DNA of 44,239 bases. Source: Moraxella oblonga NBRC 102422 (GTDB taxonomy: Bacteria > Pseudomonadota > Gammaproteobacteria > Pseudomonadales > Moraxellaceae). The notes under the pieces are model-generated. The model was not told the origin of the DNA. It was given only the letters and a program-made list of their open reading frames with translations, and did no database searches. Positions 24,021 through 33,058 of the stretch are shown one piece after another. Every line of letters begins with the position of its first letter. The stretch's first letter is position 1. The stretch lies in contig NZ_BCYQ01000021.1 in assembly GCF_001598275.1 (NCBI RefSeq), positions 1-44,239 of the forward strand. The letters are read 5' to 3'. The position numbers and the translations under genes are program-made.

Positions 24021-26696
24021 TTAAAAAGGTATGCCAATAAAAAAATGTAGTTTAATGGGATTACCCTCTTCGCCGACACCTGTTGCGACATCTAGCCTTA
24101 CTTGCCCAACAGGAGAGGCATAACGCACGCCCAAACCTGCACCGATTTTGGTGTCATTTTTAAAATGTTTGTCATAGGCACCACCCACATCAGCAAATAC
24201 CCCAAGACGTAAATTTTCCATGATTTCGTAGTTGTATTCACCGCTTGCTACCGCCAATGCTTGACCGCCAACCAAATAACCCTTGTCTGATAAGGGTGCT
24301 AGGCTCTGGTAGTTGTAGCCACGAATGCTCTGGTCGCCTCCTGCAAAAAAACGCAATTTATAAGGCACGCTTTCAAAATCTTTTGCCCACAGATAACCAC
24401 CATGCAAACTGCCGATGAGTTGGTGCTGGCGGTTTTTGCCATAGGCGTTGTCGCCAAAACTGTATATGCCACTTAGTCTGGCTTGTAATATGGCAAGCGA
24501 AGTGTCAGTAACAAGACCTTGGGTACCCGCTTCTAATGAGTAATGCTGGCGATAGCCACGCATGGGATTTGCAATGTTGTCAGCAACCATTTTGTTCATG
24601 GTGTAGCCTAGCAGTAGGGCTTCTTGGGTGGGTTTGCCATCTATAAAACGTACGGGCAAATCTTGCCAAAGTTGGCGTGGCATATTGGTTTCTAACTCAT
24701 CTAAGCGATAACGTAGCGAATAGGTGCGATTCCAACCTGTCTCATTGATGCGGTTGCGACTCAAAATGGCTTCTAAGGTGCGAGAGGACAAATCAAAACT
24801 GCCCTTGCCACGATTGAGGTCTTCTTCTTCATAATTTAGGCTTGCTTTTAAAGTGTCATTAAGAGGGTGTTTATGTGGTCTTGTGATGTAGGCTTGCACC
24901 CCCTTTTTTTGTTCAGAAAATCGTACGTCCGCCCCTGCCTGCATACCATGACGGTTTAGTAGGTGATGTTCAAATTTACCAATCAAACGAGTGCCACTAT
25001 CTGAACCCCAACCGATACCGATTTGGGCGTCTTTGGGTTTGTCAGACATCACAAAAATATATAAGGGTACTTTTTTATCAGCATACACTTGTTCTGCCGT
25101 TTTTCGCCCTTGTAAGATGGGGGGTTTTTCATCATCTTGGAGTTTGGGCAGGGCATCATCAGATTCGTCAGGCAAAATGATTTTTGCTACATTGCTTACA
25201 GCGTCTGAAATGCGTCCTAGTAGGCTTTTGGATTTTTGATGAGTGTCTGTAACTAACAAGCGGTCATCAGGTGCCATGTAGAGTTGTTCGGCTTTTTGTT
25301 TGATGAGTGCCAGTTTATCATTAATTGCTTGTGAAGTGGTAAACTCTATGGGGGAGACATCAACCACCACGCCATCATCTAACACAACCGTTTCGTTTTT
25401 GCTGGTGTTTTGTGTGCTACTTGGGTTGTTTTTTTGGGTGGACTCTGGTAGAACGGTTTCGGTGTTGACGGCGTTAAAAAAACCTGTTGCTAGTAAGCTA
25501 TTACTAAGATTGCGAACGGCACTGCGGTTATAGTCATCGCCCATGTTAAAAGTCATGAGTTGTTTTAGAATTTTTGGGCGGATGGGCAGTTTATCAGGGT
25601 CGGTGGTTAGTTCGCCTGTATCAGGGTCAATGGTAAAAAACACCACCTCATCAAAAGTGTACTGCGTGCCTGTATCATACACCAAACTGACATCAGCGAT
25701 ATTGTCGGGTAGCAAAACCTCTACGGAGTTGTTTAGCCATTTACTGTCAAAAAATCCATGTTCGCCACTTGCGTCTGTGAGGCGAGTTTTTAGGGCTTCA
25801 TATTGCCCATGATGAAAGGTGTCGCCAACGTTGAGTGTTTGTGGGTCATTGGTTATGGCGGTGTAGGCTTTATGAGTTGCACCTTCGCCACGTACATCAA
25901 GCGTTTTATGCTCTACCTTAACGCCATCACCCATGTTGTGTATGATAACATGAAGTTTGTTTGCTCCTGCTTTGACAATGCTAAAATCAACTTCATAATA
26001 ACCCACCGCACGGCTAGCACTGATAATGGCTTGGCGTAGGCGTGGTACAGCTCCTGTAAAGTCGCTCATGCTCTGGGCGGTCATGTCGGTGAGCGTGGCT
26101 TTGATGTTGGCAAAAGGCTCGGTTTTGATGAGTTTTTTATCAATCTGTTGGGGGGCGTTGTCGCCTTTTTTACCCTGATAAAATACCACCTCAATGTGTG
26201 GCACGGTTTCAACACCATCTTTAAATAGACGGTTGTATACTCTTTTTAGGGCGTTGGGCTTTGGCAAATCATCATCATTTGATGTTGGGTTGGGTTCATT
26301 GTGTTCTAAGGTTTCTTCATATTCATAAACAGGAATGTAGTCATCAGGATTGATGTCATCTGTTTGGTCAGTAGTTTCTTGGACGATACTTTCTAATGTT
26401 GGCAGTTTGGTGATAGATGTTACATCAAGCCCGATGGGGGTGGCAGGGTTATCCAAACGTGAAATGGGGTTTTGGTTGTCAAAAGCCATGTCAGTAGCCA
26501 TGGTGCGACCCAAGAGTTTTTGTTCAATGGCAAAAGGATTTAAGCTAATGTCATCTTGCTGTATGGCATTATCGTTGTTGCCTTGAAAGAGGGTTTGGGG
26601 TTTGGTGTTTTGGGTTTGGGCAAATGCCCCTAACGTTGTCATGATGATGGTTTGACAAAGGAATGTTTTTTGTAGATTTTTTTTGGTAAAATTCAT
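24021..26696 (-). CDS. TamA-like outer-membrane assembly protein (BamA/Omp85 superfamily)
   Basis: 891 residues with a signal-like N-terminus (about 1-26). An acidic, Asn/Asp/Pro-rich extension (about 30-150) follows, then three POTRA-like regions (about 165-420 plus 543-575), and a C-terminal 16-strand surface-antigen barrel from about residue 560 to the terminal Phe891. Barrel landmarks are GIGWGSDSGTRL, FFAGGDQSIRGYNYQSLAP (the conserved RGY loop), LGVRYASPVGQVRLDVATG and the final FFIGIPF. TamA proteins are ~580 residues; the excess is the N-terminal extension and a ~125-residue insertion (about 419-541) in the last POTRA. TamA works with inner-membrane TamB in transport between membranes and barrel assembly, but no tamB gene follows here. 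The start has MNFTKKNLQK with a basic n-region. Confidence 0.88.
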   Translation of the reverse strand: MNFTKKNLQKTFLCQTIIMTTLGAFAQTQNTKPQTLFQGNNDNAIQQDDISLNPFAIEQKLLGRTMATDMAFDNQNPISRLDNPATPIGLDVTSITKLPTLESIVQETTDQTDDINPDDYIPVYEYEETLEHNEPNPTSNDDDLPKPNALKRVYNRLFKDGVETVPHIEVVFYQGKKGDNAPQQIDKKLIKTEPFANIKATLTDMTAQSMSDFTGAVPRLRQAIISASRAVGYYEVDFSIVKAGANKLHVIIHNMGDGVKVEHKTLDVRGEGATHKAYTAITNDPQTLNVGDTFHHGQYEALKTRLTDASGEHGFFDSKWLNNSVEVLLPDNIADVSLVYDTGTQYTFDEVVFFTIDPDTGELTTDPDKLPIRPKILKQLMTFNMGDDYNRSAVRNLSNSLLATGFFNAVNTETVLPESTQKNNPSSTQNTSKNETVVLDDGVVVDVSPIEFTTSQAINDKLALIKQKAEQLYMAPDDRLLVTDTHQKSKSLLGRISDAVSNVAKIILPDESDDALPKLQDDEKPPILQGRKTAEQVYADKKVPLYIFVMSDKPKDAQIGIGWGSDSGTRLIGKFEHHLLNRHGMQAGADVRFSEQKKGVQAYITRPHKHPLNDTLKASLNYEEEDLNRGKGSFDLSSRTLEAILSRNRINETGWNRTYSLRYRLDELETNMPRQLWQDLPVRFIDGKPTQEALLLGYTMNKMVADNIANPMRGYRQHYSLEAGTQGLVTDTSLAILQARLSGIYSFGDNAYGKNRQHQLIGSLHGGYLWAKDFESVPYKLRFFAGGDQSIRGYNYQSLAPLSDKGYLVGGQALAVASGEYNYEIMENLRLGVFADVGGAYDKHFKNDTKIGAGLGVRYASPVGQVRLDVATGVGEEGNPIKLHFFIGIPF

Positions 26697-26765
26697 AAAA
26701 AGTTACAGCCATGCTTATTTTTCTGCTATTATAACAAGCAATTTCAACAATACAAATACTCACTT

Positions 26766-28098
26766 ATGGCATCTCAATTTTCTTTATTTAGACATCGGCG
26801 TTTTAGTGCGATGTTTTTTACCCAGTTTTTAGGTGCGTTTAATGACAATGTCTTTAAACAAGCTCTGATTTTGGTGTTGACTTATTCGGCAGCGACCAAG
26901 CTTGGTATGGCGGTGAGTCTATTAAATAATCTGGCTGCCATGTTGTTTATTTTGCCTTACTTTTTGTTTTCGGCATTGGCAGGGCAAATCGCTGACAAAT
27001 ACGAAAAATCCAAACTCACCCAGCTTGTCAAATTGCTAGAAATCATCATCATGGGCATTTCGGCGGTGGGCTTTGTATTTGAGATTTATTGGCTACTTTT
27101 TGTGGCATTATTTTTGATGGGGACGCAGTCCACCTTTTTTGGACCGATTAAATACGCCTACTTGCCAGAAGCGATGCACAAAGATGAGCTTGTGGGAGCA
27201 AACGGTCTGTTTCAGACAGGTACAAGCCTTGCAATACTTGTGGGCATGATGAGTGCAGGCTTGCTTATGCAACTAAATCACCCTATGATTTGGGTATGTG
27301 TGGTTACGCTTGTGGTGGCGTTTTTGGGTTTTGTGGCATCTAAATTTTTGCCAAAAACGCACGCCTACAACCCTAAGTTGGTTGTTAATTACAACATTTT
27401 TGCCACAAGTTTTGAGGTGATTAAATATCTGTATGGCTTACCACTTCTTTTTTTCATCATCATGGGTAATAGCTGGTTTTGGTTTTATGGGGCGACATTT
27501 TTAACCCAAGTGCCAGAATTTAGCAAAACCATGTTGTACGGCGATGAGGGGGTGGTGATATTTTTATTGACCTTGTTTTCGGTGGGGACGGCAATGGGGT
27601 CTCTTTTGTGCAAAACACTCACCAAAAATCAAATCAGCCTAAAATTATTACCAATCGGCATTGTGGGTTTGTCGTTATTTGCCATTGATTTGTATTTTGC
27701 TTTAAATGGCTTATCCATTGTGGCGGGGGCAAATGAGGCAACCTATGGTATTGGTGAGCTTTTTGCAATGAATGGAACAGTGCGAGTATTTGTGGATTTA
27801 TTTTTGCTAGGATTATCTGGTGGTATTTATATCGTGCCTTTGTACGCCTATATGCAAGCCTACGCTCCTAAGCCACCGTTCTCGCATTGTGGGGGCAAAC
27901 AACATTTTTAATGCCATTTTTATGGTGGGGTCAGCGATATTTGCGATTGTGATTTTGGCGGTAGCAAAACTATCCTTACCTACGTTGTTTGTCATTACAG
28001 GTGTACTAAATCTTTTGTTTGGGGTATTTTTATACACCAAACTAAACCGTTATAAAAATAGCATGGAACGTGCTGACGGTGATGATGTTTTTTTGTAA
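26766..28098 (+). pseudogene. MFS transporter (LplT / lysophospholipid transporter type), frameshifted
   Basis: Major-facilitator protein with about 12 membrane segments. The N-terminus FSLFRHRRFSAMFFTQFLGAFNDNVFKQAL is typical of LplT and of the MFS half of Aas fusions, which flip lysophospholipids inward for re-acylation. The reading frame from 26766 follows the family to IYIVPLYAYMQAYAPK (codons ending 27872), then runs out of frame and stops at 27911. The continuation HRSRIVGANNIFNAIFMVGSAIF is found in another frame from 27874 to 28098. Only one base separates the last good codon from the next, so two bases are missing (or one is extra). The conserved loop and last two membrane helices are cut off unless this is a sequencing error. 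The joined product would be about 443 residues. Confidence 0.88.
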
Positions 28099-28222
28099 TT
28101 TACAAAATGTAACAATTTAGCTGATAAACTCTCTCAAAAAGTTGGTTTTGATTGATAACTCATTGCACAAATTTTGTTATGATACACAAGTTTTTAGCAC
28201 ATATTATTTGGAAAACAAGTTT

Positions 28223-29035
28223 ATGAAAACCTTATTTAAAATTTCTGTACTAACACTAAGTTTGGTTGGTATGTCCGCACTGGCAAATGTCGCCCCCGTA
28301 TTGCGTGGTGAAATCACCAAACCAGTTCATCATGCCAACAACGCCAATCTGCTCACCACACCTGTGGCAGGTGTGCCAAGCATTCGTGCCAGCATAAGCC
28401 AAGTAAAAACCCTGCCTACCATACTTATCAATGCTGACAAATCAGGCACGACCAAACTTGATGTTACGCTGATTGATGATTTGCTTGATGATTTGGCTCC
28501 CAATGCCCGCCACTACCCAACCAACTTTCCAAACCGTACGGCTGAGCATTTGGCAGGGCAAAACATTAAACACATCTCTGATTGGATTGAGCCTTATGCC
28601 AACGCCAAAGATGCTAGCCTAGATGTGCTAATCCGTGCCGCCAAAATCAACGGCATGGCTCGCAATCTAAATATTGGTGATGCTTATTCATTGCGTGCCA
28701 ATAATCACATGGCAAAGGTACTAAAACTTGACCCCAACCATGCCGAAGCTAACTTTTTATATGGCATGATGATTAGCGAAGCAGGTGGTTTTAGTGAGGG
28801 CAAAAAATACCTTGATAAGGCGGTAAATCTAGGTTATGTAGAGGCAGAGCAGAGTCTTGCCCAAGCGGATTTGTTATCTGATAAAAAAGACCAAGCACTT
28901 TCTCGCCTAAAAGCATTGCAAAATAAACACCCAGACAACACCCAAATCACCGAACAAATCAAGATTGTAGAAAATGGTGGTTTTTATATTTGGAATATTG
29001 CCAATAACCAACTCAACCTAAAACCAGTTTATTAA
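28223..29035 (+). CDS. Exported protein with TPR/Sel1-like repeats, unknown
   Basis: 270 residues with a signal peptide (KTLFKISVLTLSLVGMSALA, cleavage before Asn22). The N-terminal half of the mature part is Asn/Thr/Pro rich. The C-terminal half (about residues 130-255) has helix pairs such as LDPNHAEANFLYGMMISEAGGFSEGKKYLDKAV, in TPR-like style, followed by LSRLKALQNKHPDN. It probably acts in the periplasm through protein binding. The frame is open from 28142, but ATG 28223 gives the clean signal sequence. A terminator follows at 29080. I cannot name a family. Confidence 0.75.
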   Translation: MKTLFKISVLTLSLVGMSALANVAPVLRGEITKPVHHANNANLLTTPVAGVPSIRASISQVKTLPTILINADKSGTTKLDVTLIDDLLDDLAPNARHYPTNFPNRTAEHLAGQNIKHISDWIEPYANAKDASLDVLIRAAKINGMARNLNIGDAYSLRANNHMAKVLKLDPNHAEANFLYGMMISEAGGFSEGKKYLDKAVNLGYVEAEQSLAQADLLSDKKDQALSRLKALQNKHPDNTQITEQIKIVENGGFYIWNIANNQLNLKPVY

Positions 29036-29079
29036 ACAGGTTTTATTTTTATATTTTTATATGGCTATTTTACCTCATT

Positions 29080-29110
29080 AAAATCCGTCATTTTATTATG
29101 GCGGATTTTT
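29080..29110 (+). terminator. Terminator between the TPR protein and the lipase
   Basis: AAAATCCGTCAT (29080-29091) pairs with ATGGCGGATTTT (29098-29109), one G-U pair, six-base loop, followed by T's. It overlaps the apparent upstream extension of the lipase frame, which argues for the internal start at 29152. Confidence 0.85.
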
Positions 29111-29151
29111 GTGTAAAATACCCAATATTTGTTTGGTTTTTTGGATTAGTC

Positions 29152-31275
29152 ATGCAAAATTTGAGATTTTATGGTGTGTTTGCGGTGTTTTTGGTGTTGT
29201 CGGCATGTACAACCTTGCCCAACAACAAAACCGCCCAAGCCAAGCTCATACAAAGTGCTCGCACCAACATCTCCACCACCACACGCCTAAGCGACAGCAC
29301 TCAAAGCGTGCTTTTGTCGTCAGGTTATACCCAAGAGGAATGCGTGGCGGATTTTGATAAATGCTTGCAAAGTGTTGATGAGTTGTTTTTTAATGAAAAA
29401 AACAAATTTTATCTAGCGGTGATTGCTGAATTGCATTATGCACATGCTCTGTATTTGCAAAATCATGATGATTGTCGGCATGATTTCCCCCCGTTTGATG
29501 ACTATTATGCCAATGCCCCACTAGATGAGCAAGCCCAAAAACAGCGACAGCTAAGCCAACAGCAATGTTTTTTGACTTATGTTAAAGCGTTAAATAATAC
29601 CATTAATTACAGTTATGCTCACCTGTTTTATGACAATCTAACTGGCGATAAAACTGCCATGCCCATAGCATTTGAAAATGACATTAAAGCCCAAGACTTG
29701 TACCATGTGGCAAGCCATGCATTGATTGATGAAGTGTACAAAAAACAATATGGAGCGTTTGCTTTTACCAAAGCTAATCATGCCAAAGCTGATGGACAAA
29801 ATCTTAGTGCCATTGGGCATTTGTTGGACGAACGTTATCAGATGGCAGATTATGTTGTCAATCTTCATGTGATTGATAACAATGATTATTTTCACAGTTT
29901 GTATAAAGGTGAGGATACGGTGTCAGAGCTGATTTCTATTTATGACAGCCGTCTTGCCAATTTACAAACAGTAAACACACGTTCTGGTATTGGTGTGGGT
30001 TATGTTGGGGTGCTTGCCGACCGTTATGCCACACAAAAACAACCTAAAACCGATGAAAAAAATCGTTCCAAAGCCCATGATGACCCAGCCACTCGCATTT
30101 ATCCGATTGGGCATGTGTTATTGACAGGTGTGGCAAAACCACAAGGTAAAAGTTTAGATGAAGTGCTAAACAGTCATACGTTGGACGTGTATTTTTTTAA
30201 CCCGTATGACAATAAATCAGTAGAAATTTTGGGGCAAAATTACCCTTTATTTGTCAATTATTCGGCAAGTTATGCCATGTGGCTCAAAGAAAATGATTTG
30301 GATAAAGTTGGTTTGTCCAACATGCTCCAAAAACAAGAAGTTAGCTTGCCTGAACTATTTATGTTAGAGCCTTATAATCCTGATAAAAAAGTGGTGATTT
30401 TGGTGCATGGGTTGGCATCTAGCCCAGCAACTTGGGTGAACTTTACCAACAACCTACTGGCTGACCCTATACTGCGTGATAACTATCAAGTGTGGCAAAT
30501 TTTTTATTCCACCAATCTGCCCATGCTAGAAAATCGCTACCAAATCCAAAAACTCATTGAAACCGCCTATGCCAAAACTGATCCAGAGGGCAAGCATAAA
30601 GCCAGCAAAAATAGTATTTTGATTGGACATAGCATGGGCGGGGTGATTTCTCGTATGATGTTGTCTGATGATGATTTATGGTCAAGACTTGATGAGATTG
30701 ACGAAAAAACCCAAGACAATCAAGTCAAAAAATTATTGACCCAAACTTATCAAGATGAGTTTCTTAACCGTTTTAGTTTGCGTGCTTTGCCACAAGTAGA
30801 TACAGCAGTCTTTATATCCAGTCCTTTTCGTGGGACGGATTATGCTGAGCGTTGGTTTACTCGCATGGCAAGACGAATCATTCGTTTGCCACTTGATTTG
30901 ACACAAGTGGTGGTAACGCCCCTTGTCAATCTGGGCGAAGATGAGGTTTATGACAGTACGATAGGTTCGTTGTATTTGCATAATGGGGCAAGCCAGTTAT
31001 CCGACCGTTCGGCATTTATGGCGTTAACCAAAGACATACAAATTAATGATAAAGTGCGTTATTATAGTGTGATGGGCAATCATAAAGGTAAGTTGGATAA
31101 CGGTGATGTGGCAGGGGTGGCAATTTCTGATGGGATTGTGCCTTATGAGAGTTCACACTTGGAAGGGGCAGAGCGTGAAATCATCATCACAGGCGGACAC
31201 AGTATCCATGAAAACCCCAAAACCGTGCGAGAACTTAGAAAAATTCTGCACGAACACCTCATGAGTCAAAAATAA
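29152..31275 (+). CDS. Large lipoprotein alpha/beta-hydrolase (lipase/esterase)
   Basis: 707 residues from ATG 29152. The signal QNLRFYGVFAVFLVLSAC has a lipobox with Cys19, so the protein is lipid-anchored. The N-terminal ~390 residues are unassigned. The C-terminal part is an alpha/beta hydrolase: oxyanion strand VVILVHGLASSPATW, nucleophile elbow IGHSMGGVISRMM with Ser494, acid in SDGIVPYESSHLEGA, and catalytic His in ITGGHSIHENPKTV. Such PGAP1/triacylglycerol-lipase-like proteins hydrolyse acyl esters at the cell surface or in the periplasm. The single-domain relatives are ~300 residues, so the long N-terminus is unusual. It is flanked by a terminator upstream and another downstream, so it is a single-gene unit. 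Confidence 0.87.
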   Translation: MQNLRFYGVFAVFLVLSACTTLPNNKTAQAKLIQSARTNISTTTRLSDSTQSVLLSSGYTQEECVADFDKCLQSVDELFFNEKNKFYLAVIAELHYAHALYLQNHDDCRHDFPPFDDYYANAPLDEQAQKQRQLSQQQCFLTYVKALNNTINYSYAHLFYDNLTGDKTAMPIAFENDIKAQDLYHVASHALIDEVYKKQYGAFAFTKANHAKADGQNLSAIGHLLDERYQMADYVVNLHVIDNNDYFHSLYKGEDTVSELISIYDSRLANLQTVNTRSGIGVGYVGVLADRYATQKQPKTDEKNRSKAHDDPATRIYPIGHVLLTGVAKPQGKSLDEVLNSHTLDVYFFNPYDNKSVEILGQNYPLFVNYSASYAMWLKENDLDKVGLSNMLQKQEVSLPELFMLEPYNPDKKVVILVHGLASSPATWVNFTNNLLADPILRDNYQVWQIFYSTNLPMLENRYQIQKLIETAYAKTDPEGKHKASKNSILIGHSMGGVISRMMLSDDDLWSRLDEIDEKTQDNQVKKLLTQTYQDEFLNRFSLRALPQVDTAVFISSPFRGTDYAERWFTRMARRIIRLPLDLTQVVVTPLVNLGEDEVYDSTIGSLYLHNGASQLSDRSAFMALTKDIQINDKVRYYSVMGNHKGKLDNGDVAGVAISDGIVPYESSHLEGAEREIIITGGHSIHENPKTVRELRKILHEHLMSQK

Positions 31276-31298
31276 CCTACCGACCAGTTGGTTTTTTA

Positions 31299-31328
31299 TT
31301 AAACGTTCGTGTGATGACGAACGTTTAA
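31299..31328. terminator. Bidirectional hairpin between lipase and queC
   Basis: Perfect 12-bp stem TTAAACGTTCGT (31299-31310) with ACGAACGTTTAA (31317-31328), six-base loop, between convergent genes. The poly-T tract is short, so termination strength is uncertain. Confidence 0.7.
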
Positions 31329-31349
31329 GATTTAAGAAGGGTTGGGTGG

Positions 31350-32039
31350 TTATTGATAACGTGTGGGGTCGTCCACGCCAGCATCAATAAATCCTTGACG
31401 GCGTAAAGTACAGCTATCGCATACACCACACGCTCTGCCATTGGTGTCGGCTTGATAACAAGAAACTGTTTGCCCATAATCTACACCAAGCGACAAACCC
31501 AGTTTGAGCGTCTGAGCTTTTGAAAGGTGTTGGAGTGGGGCGAGAATGGATAAATGGTTGCCTTGTCTGCCTGCGACTGTTGCAAGGTTTGCCATAAGTT
31601 CAAAAGCATGAATGAAGTCAGGACGACAATCAGGATAGCCTGAAAAATCCACTGAGCTGACACCGATGACGATGTGGCTTGCATTTGTAACTTCGGCGAC
31701 AGCCAAAGCATAAGACAAAAAGATGGTATTGCGAGCGGGTACATAGGTGATAGGTACGTTGTCAGTATCGCCCTGATAATCAGGCACATCAATGCTCAGG
31801 TCAGTCAATGCCGAACCGCCAAGCTGGGCAATATCAATGTCAATAATGCGATGTGAGACGTTTAGGGACTTGGCGATTTGTTGGGCAAAAACAAGCTCGC
31901 TACTATGGCGTTGCCCATAGCGAAAACTTATGGCGGTAATGGATTTAAAATGAGATTTGGCCCAATATAGGCAAGTGGTGCTGTCTAACCCACCAGAAAA
32001 AAGTACAACAGCGTTTTGGTTGTGATAATCGTTCATCAT
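31350..32039 (-). CDS. queC: 7-cyano-7-deazaguanine synthase
   Basis: ATP-dependent enzyme that converts 7-carboxy-7-deazaguanine to preQ0, a step of queuosine synthesis for tRNA. The N-terminal PP-loop [13 protein letters not shown] binds ATP. The C-terminal zinc site has four Cys: VSCYQ and the RACGVCDSC set. Further family motifs are [11 protein letters not shown] and [17 protein letters not shown]. The 229 residues match the family (231 in E. coli). The ATG is followed by a second ATG, so the start may be at 32036. It stands alone; no other queuosine gene is adjacent and I see no preQ1 riboswitch. Confidence 0.96.
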   Translation of the reverse strand: MMNDYHNQNAVVLFSGGLDSTTCLYWAKSHFKSITAISFRYGQRHSSELVFAQQIAKSLNVSHRIIDIDIAQLGGSALTDLSIDVPDYQGDTDNVPITYVPARNTIFLSYALAVAEVTNASHIVIGVSSVDFSGYPDCRPDFIHAFELMANLATVAGRQGNHLSILAPLQHLSKAQTLKLGLSLGVDYGQTVSCYQADTNGRACGVCDSCTLRRQGFIDAGVDDPTRYQ

Positions 32040-32151
32040 TGGCTAAAATTCATGATTTTAGCATAAAATGATGACTTTGACGACTAAAATTTTTATGATA
32101 AAAATGATAGAATGGTATAATGAGTAAAAATAATTAAATCGGAGCGTATTT

Positions 32152-32781
32152 ATGGATACAGAACTTATCAAAATCATTCTTGCATTTATGGTATTAATCA
32201 ACCCTTTTAGTGCATTGACTTTATTTTTAAATATCACAAATGGATATGGCGAAAAAGACCGCCAAAAAGTTGCCCAGATTGCGTGTGTAACGGTTTTTGT
32301 GGGTATTGCGTTTTTTACGTTGCTTGGTGAGAGTTTGTTAAAAATATTGGGCATATCGGTGGGGTCATTTCAGGTGGCAGGCGGGATTTTGGTGTTTTTA
32401 ATTGCCATTAATATGATGAATGGAGGTGGCAATCCTGTCAAGCCCAAAGAAAATGAGGTGGGGGTGGGTTCGTCATTGACGGCATCAGCAGTTGTGCCAC
32501 TTGCCATACCAATGATGATAGGGCCGGGCGGCATTTCTACCGTGATTATTTATAGCAGTCAGGTCAAAGGTGCGTTTCAAATTGGCATGATTTTGGTGGC
32601 AGGGTTTTTTATCAGTATTTTTTGTTATGTATCGCTGATGATGGCAGGTAAGGTCAGTCGTTTTTTGGGCGAAACAGGACTAAATATCCTAAGTCGTATT
32701 ATGGGCATGCTCCTTGCGGCGGTAGCAATAGAGATTTTGGTGAGTGGGCTTAGGGCAACTTTTCCACAGTTGGCGGGGTAG
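32152..32781 (+). CDS. MarC-family integral membrane protein (UPF0056)
   Basis: 209 residues with six hydrophobic segments and the MarC pattern: an N-terminal LINPFSALTLFLNITNGYGEKDR motif and VVPLAIPMMIGPGGISTVI in the middle. MarC proteins were once linked to multiple antibiotic resistance, but that role was not supported and the function is unknown. The start is ATG 32152 after a GGAG ribosome site (about 32142-32145). A short hairpin downstream (32823-32840) could be its terminator. The symbol is left blank since the paralogue (MarC, YchE or YhgN) cannot be distinguished here. Confidence 0.9.
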   Translation: MDTELIKIILAFMVLINPFSALTLFLNITNGYGEKDRQKVAQIACVTVFVGIAFFTLLGESLLKILGISVGSFQVAGGILVFLIAINMMNGGGNPVKPKENEVGVGSSLTASAVVPLAIPMMIGPGGISTVIIYSSQVKGAFQIGMILVAGFFISIFCYVSLMMAGKVSRFLGETGLNILSRIMGMLLAAVAIEILVSGLRATFPQLAG

Positions 32782-32822
32782 ATAGCGATGACTGGTTTTG
32801 GTGATATGTTGTTAAATTTGAC

Positions 32823-32843
32823 CTCATTTCACCAAATGAGTTT
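32823..32843 (+). terminator. Possible weak terminator after marC-family gene
   Basis: CTCATTT (32823-32829) and AAATGAG (32834-32840) form a seven-base stem with a four-base loop, followed by TTTATT. Confidence 0.45.
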
Positions 32844-32864
32844 ATTGAAAGCTTGATTAAGCAA

Positions 32865-32896
32865 AAAAACCCAACCGTTTTCACGATTGAGTTTTT
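32865..32896 (-). terminator. Terminator of tRNA-Leu
   Basis: On the minus strand AAAAACTCAATCG pairs with CGGTTGGGTTTTT (two G-U pairs) around a six-base loop, then a T-run. It lies just beyond the tRNA 3' end. Confidence 0.85.
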
Positions 32897-32903
32897 AGAA
32901 TGA

Positions 32904-32988
32904 TGGTGGGGACGGAGAGACTCGAACTCTCACGGGTCGCCCCGCTGGAACCTAAATCCAGTGCGTCTACCAATTTCGCCACGTCCCC
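32904..32988 (-). tRNA. tRNA-Leu (anticodon UAG)
   Basis: 85-nt class II tRNA with encoded CCA. The acceptor stem GGGGACG pairs with CGTCCCC, followed by discriminator A. The D-arm contains AAATTGGTAGACGC, the anticodon arm is CTGGA-TTTAGGT-TCCAG with anticodon TAG, there is a long variable arm typical of Leu, and the T-arm is GAGAGTTCGAGTCTCTC. It has its own near-consensus promoter and terminator. Confidence 0.97.
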
Positions 32989-32999
32989 ATTGGCTCTGT

Positions 33000-33027
33000 A
33001 TTATACACTTTTATTTTAAAAGGTCAA
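33000..33027 (-). promoter_or_regulatory. Sigma70 promoter of tRNA-Leu
   Basis: Minus-strand TTGACC (33022-33027) and a perfect TATAAT (33000-33005), 16-base spacer, 11 bases before the mature tRNA 5' end. Confidence 0.88.
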
Positions 33028-33058
33028 GTAATTTTTTTTAAAATTGATAAAAATTTCT

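Noticed and set aside
27860-27880. Programmed ribosomal frameshift in the MFS gene
   Set aside because: No slippery heptamer, Shine-Dalgarno-like stimulator or obvious pseudoknot at the break; mutation or sequencing error is simpler.
32040-32151. preQ1 riboswitch in front of queC
   Set aside because: The leader is short and AT-rich, without the conserved aptamer core.
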